Origin: Isochrysis galbana
Lineage: Eukaryota > Haptophyta > Isochrysidales > Isochrysidaceae
Assembly (NCBI GenBank): GCA_018136815.1
Contig: CM030934.1
Coordinates: 7,462,977-7,526,976 of the forward strand
DNA length: 64,000 nt
Direction: 5' to 3'
The translations under genes and the position numbers were made by a program. The notes under the pieces are model-generated. The model had not been told where the DNA came from. It saw only the letters and a program-made list of their open reading frames with translations, and did no database searches. This document shows positions 42,013 through 51,540 of the stretch, in pieces (the first letter of the stretch is position 1; each line of letters begins with the position of its first letter).

Positions 42013-42900
42013 CCCCGACCGCCAACGCCGCCTCCCTCCTCAATGCCAACGACTCCGCGCTCCTTTGGGCCGCCCGCCTCGGCACGGACTCTGCCGGCCT
42101 CGTCGCCACGTCCCGCTCCACGCACGGCATTCGTCTCGACTCCCTCTCGCCCGCCCAACGCGCCGCCGTCGACTCCAGCCTGCCCCGCGCGCTCGCCCAG
42201 GCCAAACACGCCCCCGTCCGCGGCACGCCCACCCGCGACCTTGCCCCACCGTCTTTCATGCGTCATGTCTTCGCCGCCCGCTGCAGCCTACGACGTCGCT
42301 CGAGCCACCCTCGCCCTTGCACACCACGAGAAGGACGTGGGCATCACCTACGGCGGCCTCGCCCTCTCTTCCTCACCGCGTTTCACGGCCGCCATCGCCG
42401 CCAACGTCGACCTTTCCGAACCCGCCCCCGCCAACCTCGAAGCCCTCGCCGACGCCACATGGGGCGACCGCAACATCTACGCCGTCTTGCTCACCTTCGG
42501 CGGCGGCGCCATCATGCACCAAACGAAGAAGCTCGCTCTTGTCGTCGACTCCTCGATGGAGGCAGAAGGCATCGCCTCCTGCAAAGCCGCCGAGGGTGTC
42601 TCCTACGCGCGCGAGATCCTGCGCGCCATCGGCGTCCCGCTCGAAGGGCCCACCCTCGTCGGGACTGACAACCTCGCCAACATGCGCGTCGGCTCGCTGC
42701 GATCGGCCCCTTCTCGCGCGCGCCACTTCATGCGCCGATACCACACGCTCCTTCAGCGCGTTGCCGCCGGCGAAGTCGCCCTCCGCCACGTCGGCACAGA
42801 ACACATGGCAGCCGATTTTCTGACAAAGTGGCTCCCCAAGCGCAAGCTCGACGCTTGCGTCCGTTACGCCACCAACGCCTGGGCCCACGCCTCCGCCTGA
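42013..42900 (+). pseudogene. Copia pol remnant: pre-integrase fragment and RNase H
   Basis: In one frame (about 42013-42265) NDSALLWAARLGTDSAGLVA recalls the GAG-pre-integrase pattern W-x-x-RLG that precedes copia integrase. The frame then changes, and from about 42290 to the TGA at 42900 a second frame encodes copia RNase H: DATWGDRNIYAVLLTFGGGA, TKKLALVVDSSMEAEGIAS, GTDNLAN, ARHFMRRYH, VGTEHMAADFLTKWLP. The acidic residues expected for RNase H (D, E, D, D) are all present. A deletion joined the two parts. Confidence 0.85.
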
Positions 42901-42980
42901 ATCATTCGGCCCCGCCTCCACTCTCCCCGCCTTCTGCGATGCGCACGCCACCCCGACATCGGCTCTCGCATCGGGGGGGG

Positions 42981-43230
42981 TGTTGCGGGTAAAGGGGGGG
43001 CCTTGTACACTTCCCCCCGTCCGTTCCGTTTTTAGGTCTTCCCGCGCGACTCCCTCTCCGTCGCCGCGCCCCAGTCCCCTTCTTCCCGTATCGTCCCGTA
43101 TCGGTCCGCCCCCCCTCTCCTCCCCGCGGAAGCCCTCTTCCCCCTCTCCCCTCCCGTCTCTCCCCGAGTGCTTCCTTGAGTTCCCGACCCCTTTTGTCTA
43201 TCTCTTTCCCGCGCGATTCCCTTCCCCCCC
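42981..43230 (+). repeat. 3' LTR of copia element
   Basis: Begins TGTTGCGGG directly after the polypurine tract. What follows (43231-43545) has an open stretch from ATG 43345 that could be a leader and gag start, so this LTR may also be the 5' LTR of a second, truncated copy. Confidence 0.85.
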
Positions 43231-43662
43231 CCGCGCGTGACGTTTTCTCTCGGTGTCTTGACTACGCTCCGCGCCATCGCTCGAGCGCCTTCCGTGCCCC
43301 CTTGTCCGTCCCTCGTTCCCGTTCTCGTGTCGCTGTGCCCCGTGATGGCTGAGAGTGCGCCCATGTCTTCGGCCCCGTCCCCGCACGCTTCCTCGGCTCC
43401 CGATTGTTCACCCTCCATGCTCCAGTTGGGCCATACTTCTCATGTTACAGTTCAGCCTCCTCTCACACCCAGCCGCACCACAGCCACAGCTCCACAAGAT
43501 TCACCACAAAGCCCTTCACCCCTATCCCCCTAGTAGTGCACGGGGGGAGTCGCCTTATAGCGGGGGGAGAAGGGCCGGGGGAGTGGGGGTGTAGAAAGTT
43601 CTCCTACGTGAGTAGAAAGTAGAGGGTCCACGGCCGCGGGTGCGGTGAGACTATTAAAAGGT
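43231..43662. other. Possible copia leader/gag start, then spacer
   Basis: An open frame from ATG 43345 to the stop near 43533 is Ser/Pro/Thr-rich with LQLGHTSHVTV. It has no recognisable gag motif. The string GAGACTATTAAAAGGTTTAA at 43647 recurs in reverse complement near 47535. Confidence 0.35.
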
Positions 43663-43938
43663 TTAATTAATTGTCTTCCACAGTACCAAGAGGAGAAGAA
43701 TGAACAGCGCGAAAACCACCCCGACCGCGATCCCGACCCTCGCAAGGCCATCCCCCGACGCGATGAGTGCTGCGCCTATATAGCACTAACGAGAAACCAG
43801 AATGTGATGCCACCCAAGAGGCTCATCAAGCGGACGACGTCGTAGGGGCCGTCGTCCCATAGCCTGTCACAGACGTAGACCCACATCTTACAGTATCCAA
43901 AGTAAAATTTGTTTGAGATCGCGTCATTAACGGGGCGC
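43663..43938 (-). pseudogene. C-terminal fragment of a two-TM membrane protein
   Basis: On the minus strand one frame reads NDAISNKFYFGYCKMWVYVC then DRLWDDGPYDVVRLMSLLGG and a hydrophobic GITFWFLVSAI. After a one-base shift near 43777 a second frame continues GAALIASGDGLARV and a strong TM segment (GIAVGVVFALFILLLLVLW) to the stop at 43663. The composition looks like real protein, not a shadow frame. The upstream part is lost. I do not recognise the family. Confidence 0.45.
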
Positions 43939-44396
43939 CCTCGCCTCCCTCCTCTCGTCTAGTTTGCGTCTCAACTTGAACTATCGTCCCGCCCTTGTTG
44001 AAGAATGCAACCATGCCCGCTGCTCGAGTTGAAGAATGCAACCACGTGGGCTTCAGACTGCTGACGTCCGCCCTTGCACGCCCATGGCCAGCACGCTGAG
44101 CGTGCACGTTGGTTGCGGTGAATGCCCAGTCATTTGTCACTTCACGACATTGACCAAGGGCCTCAGATGAATTGCATGTGTAATCGTCCCGGGAGGTTTT
44201 TTATTGGGAATCGCGCCACGGTCAAAAAATGCAGCCCAACCCTTACTAGTCGTTAAAAAGCCCCTGTTTGACCGTCCTACGTCCTACAGGAGGGGTGGAA
44301 AATAGTGGTTACAAAGCGTGAGTGACCGGGTTATTATTGGGGCTTGAATGAACTTTTTTGTTGTCATCAAGGACTGTTCTTTGTTCTTTGTTTTTC
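43939..44396. other. Spacer, no gene recognised
   Basis: A short direct repeat (GTTGAAGAATGCAACCA) occurs at 43997 and 44030. Otherwise nothing seen. Confidence 0.5.
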
Positions 44397-44482
44397 AACT
44401 AAGTTTATACTTGGTTCACCCATGGCCATATGGCCATGGCGGGGCACGAGCCTCCCCCCCTCTCCACTCCTCCCCCGCCATG
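44397..44482 (+). repeat. Dispersed repeat family A, copy 4 (3' truncated)
   Basis: Head CAACTAAGTTTATACTTGGT through GGGGCACGAGCC and the GCCATGGGG box, with an extra CCATATGGCCATGG palindrome, then abruptly ends. Confidence 0.8.
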
Positions 44483-44697
44483 GGGGGCCTACCCGGTGCA
44501 GGAAGGAGGTCTGTGTACTAAAACAGAATAATGTCATTAGCTAGTCATTACATCACAATACTATTATTACACTACCATATTATAACATAAGTTTCCTTTT
44601 CCTTATATGTATATGAGGACCTGATATTAGGTCCTGATATGAGGTGTAAGTTGTAAGGTCGCCGAGACCTGACGACCTGACACCTGACGGAGCAACA

Positions 44698-44945
44698 GTG
44701 GTTCGCCTCACTGGGTTTTCTCCCATTGTAACTTGTGGGGAGTTAGAATGGAGAATGGGAATGGGAGCCGGGGGCCTGTGAGGGGGGAGATTTGAGATTT
44801 GAAGGGGTGCATAGGTGTATGTATCTGTGGCAGCGACATACGTCAAGGCGTATGGGCAGGTGCGTTGTGCGCTGAGGGTTGTCGTGTTAGTACCAGGCTA
44901 GTGGGAGTAGTGGTGCTAATGCTCAGTTATATTATGATTATGTGT
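44698..44945 (+). repeat. Dispersed repeat family C, copy 2
   Basis: See the copy at 36060: CTTGTGGGGAGTT, CGTCAAGGCGTATGGGCA and GCTAGTGGGAGTAGTGGT in the same order, ending in ATTATGATTATG. Confidence 0.75.
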
Positions 44946-45389
44946 GTCTTTATGTTGTCCTCATATGTCGTCTGTCGCATCTTATCACTAAAAATGGACG
45001 GACACGGACATACGGCATAAAGTACAGATGACGGACGGCTGGCGAGATCGCCATGGTGCGACACGCCGCCGTGAGAGGAAGTGGACGAGAGTAAAGAGTA
45101 AAGTACTCCTACTCCTAGAGAAGGAGGAGGAGAGAAATGGGAGAGAGAGAGAGAGAGGACGGATGGGGGGGTGGGAAGGGTATGGGCGAAACTGTCAGAA
45201 GAGGAGAGGAGAGAGCGAGGAGAACAGAGTAGAAGAGTTGAGGTTCGCTCGACGCCGAGAAGCCCCCCCTTCGCTTATCTCCCTCTCTCTCTCTCCCTCT
45301 CTCTCTCTCCCTCTCTCTCTCTCCCCCTCCCCCACCCCCCACTCCATCGACGTCGCCCGACACGCGAGAGTGGCCAGCGGAGGAAGCCG

Positions 45390-45390
<1 letters not shown>

Positions 45391-45428
<38 letters not shown>
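45391..45428. repeat. (GA)n microsatellite
   Basis: About 19 GA units, 65 bases upstream of the translocator start codon; a CT-rich stretch lies at 45280-45325. Together they form an inverted purine/pyrimidine pair in the 5' region. Confidence 0.95.
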
Positions 45429-45430
<2 letters not shown>

Positions 45431-45492
45431 AGAGAGCCAGAGAGGCGGGAGGGGGGGAAGGCGCGAGAGCGCGCGGGAGTGCGAGGTCGTCG

Positions 45493-46857
45493 ATGCCGCG
45501 ACGCTGCCTGCTGCTCCTCCTCGCCTCGCTCCTCAGCTCTCTTGCTCTCTCTCCGGCACAGAAGGCGGAGCATGTGGGTACGCTTGGCCGCCCACGGCTA
45601 CCACAGAGCGCCCAGAGCAGGCTGAGCGAGCCGCGGCGCGCGGGGGGGAATCTTGGGACGCCTCGCCAGCCGCCGCCGCCCGCACTTTACTCGCGTGCCG
45701 CCAAGTTCAAGATCGCCGTCAACATCCTGCTCTGGTGGACACTTAACGTCATCTTCAACCTTTGCAACAAGCACTGTCTCAACACGTGGCCGCATCCGTG
45801 GGCGCTCGCCACCTCATACTGGCTGATCGGCTCATTGTGTATGGTACCACTTTACCTGCCGCTCCCCATCGGCGAGCGCGCACCAGACGGCAAGCGGGAA
45901 TGGGTTGCAGTACGGCAGGTTCCCAGGCTGAGCATCGCCGAGCTGCGAGCTGTGATGCCCGTCGTCGCACTCCTCTGCGTCGGCCACGCGACGAGCACAC
46001 TGGCGCCGGCGTACGGGACGGTGGCCTTCTCCAACATCATTAAAACTGCCGAACCGCTCTTCACCTGCGTCTTCTCCTACCTATTCTACCGTAGAACGTT
46101 CTCACTAGCAACCTATGTGTCATTGCTACTCGTGGTGAGCGGTGTCGTCCTCTTCTCCACGTGAGTCACATCTCGAGCCAGCGATGGCCACGTCGCCTCC
46201 GTCACTTCCCCCCGCCCCCACCCATCCACCCACCCCCACCCCCAGCCCCAGCCCTCAAGCCAAACATTCGCCGGCGCACTCCTCCTGCAGCCGCCTGAGC
46301 TCAATTCTCGCTGCCTCACTCCGCTTGCACCTAGGTCCGATCTCGACTTTTCGATGTACACCCTCGTCGCGGGCACCATCTCTAACGCTGCATACGCCAT
46401 GTACTCAATCCGCGCCAAGCGCACATTGCAGGCGCTAGGCCGCCTCTCGCCTCGCGCGATGTACGCGCTCCTCACGGTGGGCGGCTGTATCGCCCTTGCG
46501 CCATTTGCGCTCATCTTTGAGCTTACGGGCACAGGTGCGTCAAAGTTGGCAGCCTCGGCGACGAAGACGCCGAGTGGCTGGCGACTCGCCGGGTTGCTCA
46601 TCTTTACTGGCCTGATGCAGTATTTATCCAACGAGATCGCCTTCTGTACGTTATCCGTAATCCACCCAGTGACCTATGCTGTGACGAACACGTTGAAGCG
46701 CTCTATCGTGGTTGCTGTCTCCCTCCTCGTCTTCGGCAGTCACTTGCCGCCGCTCGGATTGGTTGGCGCTGCCATGGCCATCACTGGTGCATTTGCCTAC
46801 TCCCTGTCGATGTATTATATGGCCGAAGCAAGGAGGAAGAGCAGCGAGAGGGTATGA
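45493..46857 (+). CDS. Triose-phosphate-translocator-family transporter (2 exons)
   Basis: Exons 45493-46160 and 46335-46857 join in frame through a GT-AG intron (174 bases), giving 396 residues. The N-terminus MPRRCLLLLLASLLSSLALS is a signal peptide, followed by a ~50-residue Ser/Arg/Pro region that could be a transit peptide; this bipartite layout fits targeting to a complex plastid through the ER. The body has the TPT/nucleotide-sugar drug-metabolite-transporter pattern: WWTLNVIFNLCNKHCLN, YGTVAFSNIIKTAEPLFTCV, GVVLFST, TISNAAYAMYSIRAKRTLQA, YLSNEIAFCTLSVIHPVTYA and VTNTLKRSIVVAVSLLVFGS. The NTLKRS segment is characteristic of plastid phosphate translocators. Likely exchange of triose phosphates or related sugar phosphates with phosphate; exact substrate is not deducible. 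Confidence 0.92.
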
Positions 46858-47564
46858 GTGTTCTCCTTGCGACACGCGGGAGAACTGCAGCTAGCATGCA
46901 CTAGGCCACCAAGCAGCATGCGCTGGGTAGCAACATTCAAATGAATGGCACGCTCCTTCTAGTCGATCACGACGTAAGCCGCCCAGCCCGAGGTCCGGAC
47001 CATGCGGCCTACATTGATGGGGAATCCCATGAAGATGCTGACACGTAGGACTCTTGCACGCAGTCTTGCCGGCTTCGGCATCTTAGACATCTTGCGCCCT
47101 TGTCATCGGTCCAAGAGAACCAATCATTCTGGGCTTTGAGCGACCTCAACCTTCGTGTTCGAGCAGAGGGTGGACGCAATGACGACCATTGTGCGCATGC
47201 ATCCAAAGCTGGGCTGTGGAATGCCGCTGACGTCACGGCGTGTGATCGAATTTCCGCATCGGTTTGTGTGAGAGCGACGATGTGCATGCATCTAGCGAGC
47301 GAAGCGTGTGCATGCCTTGTGTGTGTCTATGCGCCTCAAAATTCGTGAAGACTCCCGCCACGAGCTTAGGGGGTTCTAAGCCTCCCGGTGCTACTACTAA
47401 AAAAACCTTTTAAAATTCTCGCCTCGCGCGTGGCCATGGGGTTAACTACTGTAGCCACGCCCATTTCCCTTCCTCTCCCTCACTTCCCGCCTTGCGGCGA
47501 CTCCCCTCGTGCTCTACTTAGGGGCCCAGGTTTTTCATTAAACCTTTTAATAGTCTCACCAACA
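46858..47564. other. Intergenic; no gene recognised
   Basis: 3' region of the translocator and spacer. Short frames without domains. Confidence 0.5.
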
Positions 47565-48080
47565 ACTAAGTTTATACTTGGTTGCCCCATGGGGGGGCAC
47601 GAGCCCCCCCCTCTCTCCACTCCTCCCCTGCCATGGGGGAGGAACCACCCATGCTCCTGGCACGCCTGATGGCTTGCCAGGAGCAGAATGCCCTGCTGAC
47701 CCACTCTCTCACTGGCAGGCTTGCCTGCCTCGCGCGTCCTGGCCTGTCGTGGCCAGCCCATCGCTCCAACCCCCCCTCCCCCCCTGTTCGACAGGCAGAC
47801 AGGTGCAGATTGGGGACCCCTAAGGCACAGGAGCGCCGGCGAGGGAGAGGCAGGGGAGGCCAGGGCCCAACCCCAGCCTCCTCTGCCCCCAGAGCTGGCC
47901 TCCAGGAGCCTCCAGGGGTCGCCAGCAGGCAGCTGCAGGCCTGCCGCAGGCGCGCCATCGCGCGTGCCTGCAGGAGAGGGGAGAGAGAGCGCGGAGAAGG
48001 GGGTGGGCGGAGCGAGAGCTCCGCTCACCGGAAAATAGGTAAGTCCCGCACCTGTTTACAGGATAAGTCGGGACCGAGGC
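47565..48080 (+). repeat. Dispersed repeat family A, copy 5 (long)
   Basis: Head CAACTAAGTTTATACTTGGT to ATAGGTAAGTCCCGCACCTG; about 90% alike to 41163-41690 by eye. Ends ~115 bases before the assembly gap. Confidence 0.85.
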
Positions 48081-48195
48081 CGCCGCCAGCCCGGTAGGCG
48101 TAGGAGGAAGGGCCGCCCGCCCCAAGACAACCCCGAAGCCCCCGGGGCCCTACGTAGAGCACAAGGGGAGTTGCCGCAAGGCAGGAGGAGGGAGC

Positions 48196-48295
48196 NNNNN
48201 NNNNNNNNNNNNNNNNNNNNNNNNNNNNNNNNNNNNNNNNNNNNNNNNNNNNNNNNNNNNNNNNNNNNNNNNNNNNNNNNNNNNNNNNNNNNNNN
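48196..48295. other. Assembly gap (100 N)
   Basis: Exactly 100 unknown bases, the conventional size for a gap of unknown length. The order of the flanks rests on scaffolding evidence not visible here. Confidence 0.99.
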
Positions 48296-48779
48296 ACCAA
48301 GCGACCTCATCCGATCACGCGGCACTGAGATCACCGGCCTTGGCATCTCCGCCGAAGCGGCTTCGAAGGAACAGCATGTGGAGCGTGACAACAGCCGCCA
48401 GCCCGCAAGGGGAACGCTCCGACCCGGTGCATACGACGGCACCGACGCCACAGCCCTCGAGCTTTCGGCCTCATTGGCCGTGGCAGACCGTCTGAATTGC
48501 ATGCCAAGGGCAGCAGCGCACACGTCAACCTCGTGCCCACGTCATCAGCGGTGAAGACAGAGAGGAAGATGATGATGAAGGTTCTCCCCCGGCTGCCTCA
48601 TTGAAACATGCGAGCCATGTGGAATCTGCAAGGTGTGGCACATCAGAGCTTGGGCCGCAAGACCAATTTTGAGCAATCTAGACTAGCCTCGCCGCCTTCC
48701 CGTGTGGAGTCTCCTCCCCTCGGAGGCGTGGCAAACACGCCGCCGGCTCTTCCAGCGCCCAGCGCGCCTCTGTATACAT

Positions 48780-51540
48780 ATGGCGTGCATGCCACGGGGC
48801 AAGACGCAATACGAGGAGCTCCACCGGCTCTGCACAACCGACGCCTCGAGCTTCTGGGGCTCCGGTGGCCGCCAGCTCGCTTTTTTGGTTCCACGACGCG
48901 ACGAAGGCATGGCTGAGGCTCACGCCGACTGGTGTCTGGCGCGGCTGGTCGGTCGACGGATCCCACGCTCAGCTGCCTGCACACAGCTCGTGGACACCTT
49001 GGCGCGCCGTCCAGCACACGCCTGGAGGCCATCACACGGCGCGCTGGTTCGTGGGCGGCCTTCTGAACGCAGCCTTCAACGAGTGCGATGCGGCCGTGCT
49101 CATGGGTTGTGGCCACGAGACGGCTTTCATCTACGAGCCACCCGACGGTACCCACTCGACCCTAACGCGCCGCGATCTGCTGATTCGCTCGGTTCTCGCA
49201 GCATGCGCACTGCAACGCATTCTCGAAGGCGTAGCCGCCCCTCGAGTCGCCATCCTTCTGCGGAATGGGCTGGACGCGGTGGTGTGGATCCAGGCAGCCA
49301 AACGACTGGCCGTGCCGTACGTAGCAATCGCTGCTGGAACTTCCGCTGTGGCTATCGCAGACCGACTCGACGACGTCGGGGCAAGCCTGCTCATCAGCGA
49401 ATCCCGACTCGTGCGCGACGCGGTCACAGCCGCCGCGTCAACGGCCATCGCCTCAGCCAAGGTGCTCATCGTAGACGCACATTCTTCGAGCGAAACGGGA
49501 CACGCTGCAGTTGACGTGCTACCCGGCAGGGCCCTTCTCGTGCAGGGACACCAGGGCCTGCTCGAAGCTGTGGCGCAAGGCGGAGCCTCCAGCATCGAGG
49601 CCCTCGCAGACACCGCGCTTGTGTGCGCTCTTTGGCAGCTTGTCCCTCCGAAGGCTGTTGAGTCCTCTCACCCCCTCTTCATCATGTACACATCTGGCTC
49701 GACAGGGAAACCCAAGGGCATCGTACATGCACACGGCGGCTTCCAAGTGGGCTGTGCGCGACGAGCAGCATCGTGCTGAACCTGTCGTACGGGCCACCGT
49801 CGCCCTCGCTCGACTGGGTGCCCGACGTCCTCTTCGTCGTTGCTACTCCCGGCTGGATCACCGGCCAGGCCTACATGATCTCAGCCGCACTCTTAACCCG
49901 CACTCCATCTATCTGCTGGACGGCTCGCCCGTGTCGCCGCCGGATCGATTCGCCGCCATCATTGCTCGCCATAGAGTGAGCGTGTTCAAGGCGGGCTCCA
50001 CCTTCCTCCGGATGCTGATGACGCATCCCGAGGCGCAGCAAGTGCTCTCCCGCCATGAGCTGGGGAGTTTACGACTTGGCACGTTCTGCGCAGAACCGGT
50101 GCGCTGCCGGCCTGCTGAGCTGCATCACTTCCCGAGGCAATTCCCCAAGGATTGACCATCCCTCGATGCACCTCTGTCTCCAGGTCAACTCGGTCGTTCA
50201 TCGCTTCGCTGTTCGCCACCTGACGTCCGAGTACATCAACTCTTACTGGGCCACCGAGCACGGAGGCATGGTGTGGAGCCGTTGCCACGACAACGACTCG
50301 CAAGAACTGAGGCCGAGCACCCGCACATGGCCGCTACCTTGGATTCACGCCGACGTCTTAATGAGAGACGACTCAGGCGGAAGATGGCGCACGGCCGGGC
50401 AAGACGAAGCGGGTGAGGCTGCCATTCTCCGGCCCTATCCTTACATGGCGCTCACGGTCTGGAATTCGAAGGGCTTCGGCAGCGCGGGTTGGCAGGGTGA
50501 TGTGGAACGCTGGGCTTCTTACTTCACCCAAGATGGAGCGTACATTCAAGGAGACCTAGCAATCCGACACAGCGACGGTTCATACACATTCCACGGCCGT
50601 TCCGACGAGGTTATCAACGTTGGGGAACCCGCATCGGAACTGAAGAGATTGAGAATGCACTCCTCGACCAAGACAATGAGGAATCGCCTGTGAAAGACGT
50701 GTGTGTGGTGGGCCTTCCGCATCCGACGATGGGTACGGTGCCGTGCGCATTTGTGGTTTCAAAGTCGGGAGCTTCATTGGCCCGGCATGAGGCTGCGAGG
50801 CTGCAACGCCAAGTCAAGTCGCGCCTAGGCGCACATGCCGTCCCAGCCGAGTTTGTTGTCGTGCCTACGCTACCCCAGACTCACAGCGGCAAGTACTCGC
50901 GGCAGACGCTGCGATCAATCTTCGGAGGTAAGACCCTAGGTTACCAAGGCGCTTTGAAAAATCCCGAGTGCCTGCCTGCGATCAAAGCCATCGCGCATGC
51001 GCATAAGGCCCAGTCCGAAGTCCACGGTGGGAATGAAAGAGTTGCAGATCTGACCCATGTTCGACTTGCGGTGAGCGATAGCGAGGACTCGGCGACCGAA
51101 GCGCTAGCGCAAGGGTTCCGTGATGATGGCGATGAGACAGTCACGCAGGCAATCCTCGACGCGGTGCACCGTGTCACTGGCCGCGACGACGTGCGGCCTG
51201 ATACTCCCCTCATGACGGCCGGCATCGACTCTTTCGACGCAATCAACCTCGCGCAGGAGCTAGAAGAAACTTTCGACGCATCATTGTCCTCCACGATCGC
51301 CTTCGAATATGGCACCGTTCGAGCCATGTCTCCGTACGTGCGCTCAGCTAGTGGCAGTCGATCGAGTTCGCCATATTCGTTGAGCCGGAGAAATAGTCGC
51401 ACCAGTCTCGATCGCGAAATCTCTACGAGCCGAAGAGCATCACTTTTGGCAGAGAGCCGTCTTGTGCCCAACATAAACATGCTCCCCCTGCATTTCCGGC
51501 TCGAGGAAGCTGCAATACATGCCTACGTGGCCTGCCTGCC
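48780..51540 (+). CDS. PKS N-terminus: acyl-CoA ligase and ACP, frame-broken
   Basis: Start of the giant polyketide synthase. From ATG 48780 the sequence follows the acetyl/acrylyl-CoA synthetase pattern: TQYEELHRLC, SSLFWFHDATKAW, RWFVGGLLNAAFNECD, AMP-binding YTSGSTGKPKGIVHAHGG, then TPGWITGQAYM, YWATEHGGMVW, DGSYTFHGRSDEVINV and the catalytic HSGKYSR lysine. It would activate a starter acid and load it on the ACP that follows (PLMTAGIDSFDAINLAQELE, Ser in DSF, near 51230). One real intron fits at 50099-50183. In addition the frame slips at about 48860, 49740, 49890, 50625 and 51540 with no room for introns; two are at short G runs. So it is either decaying or contains base-call errors. KS follows directly. 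Confidence 0.8.

Larger units (their letters stand above)
41762..43230 (+). mobile_element. Internally deleted Ty1/copia LTR element
   Basis: Two near-identical ~250-bp LTRs (41762-42010 and 42981-43230) start TGTTGCGGGTAAAGGGGGGG. A polypurine tract (GGGGGGGG) sits directly before the second LTR. The internal part is only ~970 bases: a GAG-pre-integrase fragment and a complete RNase H region, with gag, protease, integrase and most of reverse transcriptase missing. No primer-binding site or target duplication was recognised. LTR ends lack the usual CA. Confidence 0.88.

Noticed and set aside
41721-42266. Gly/Arg-rich minus-strand frames over the copia LTRs
   Set aside because: They repeat in both LTRs and reflect composition; no domain.
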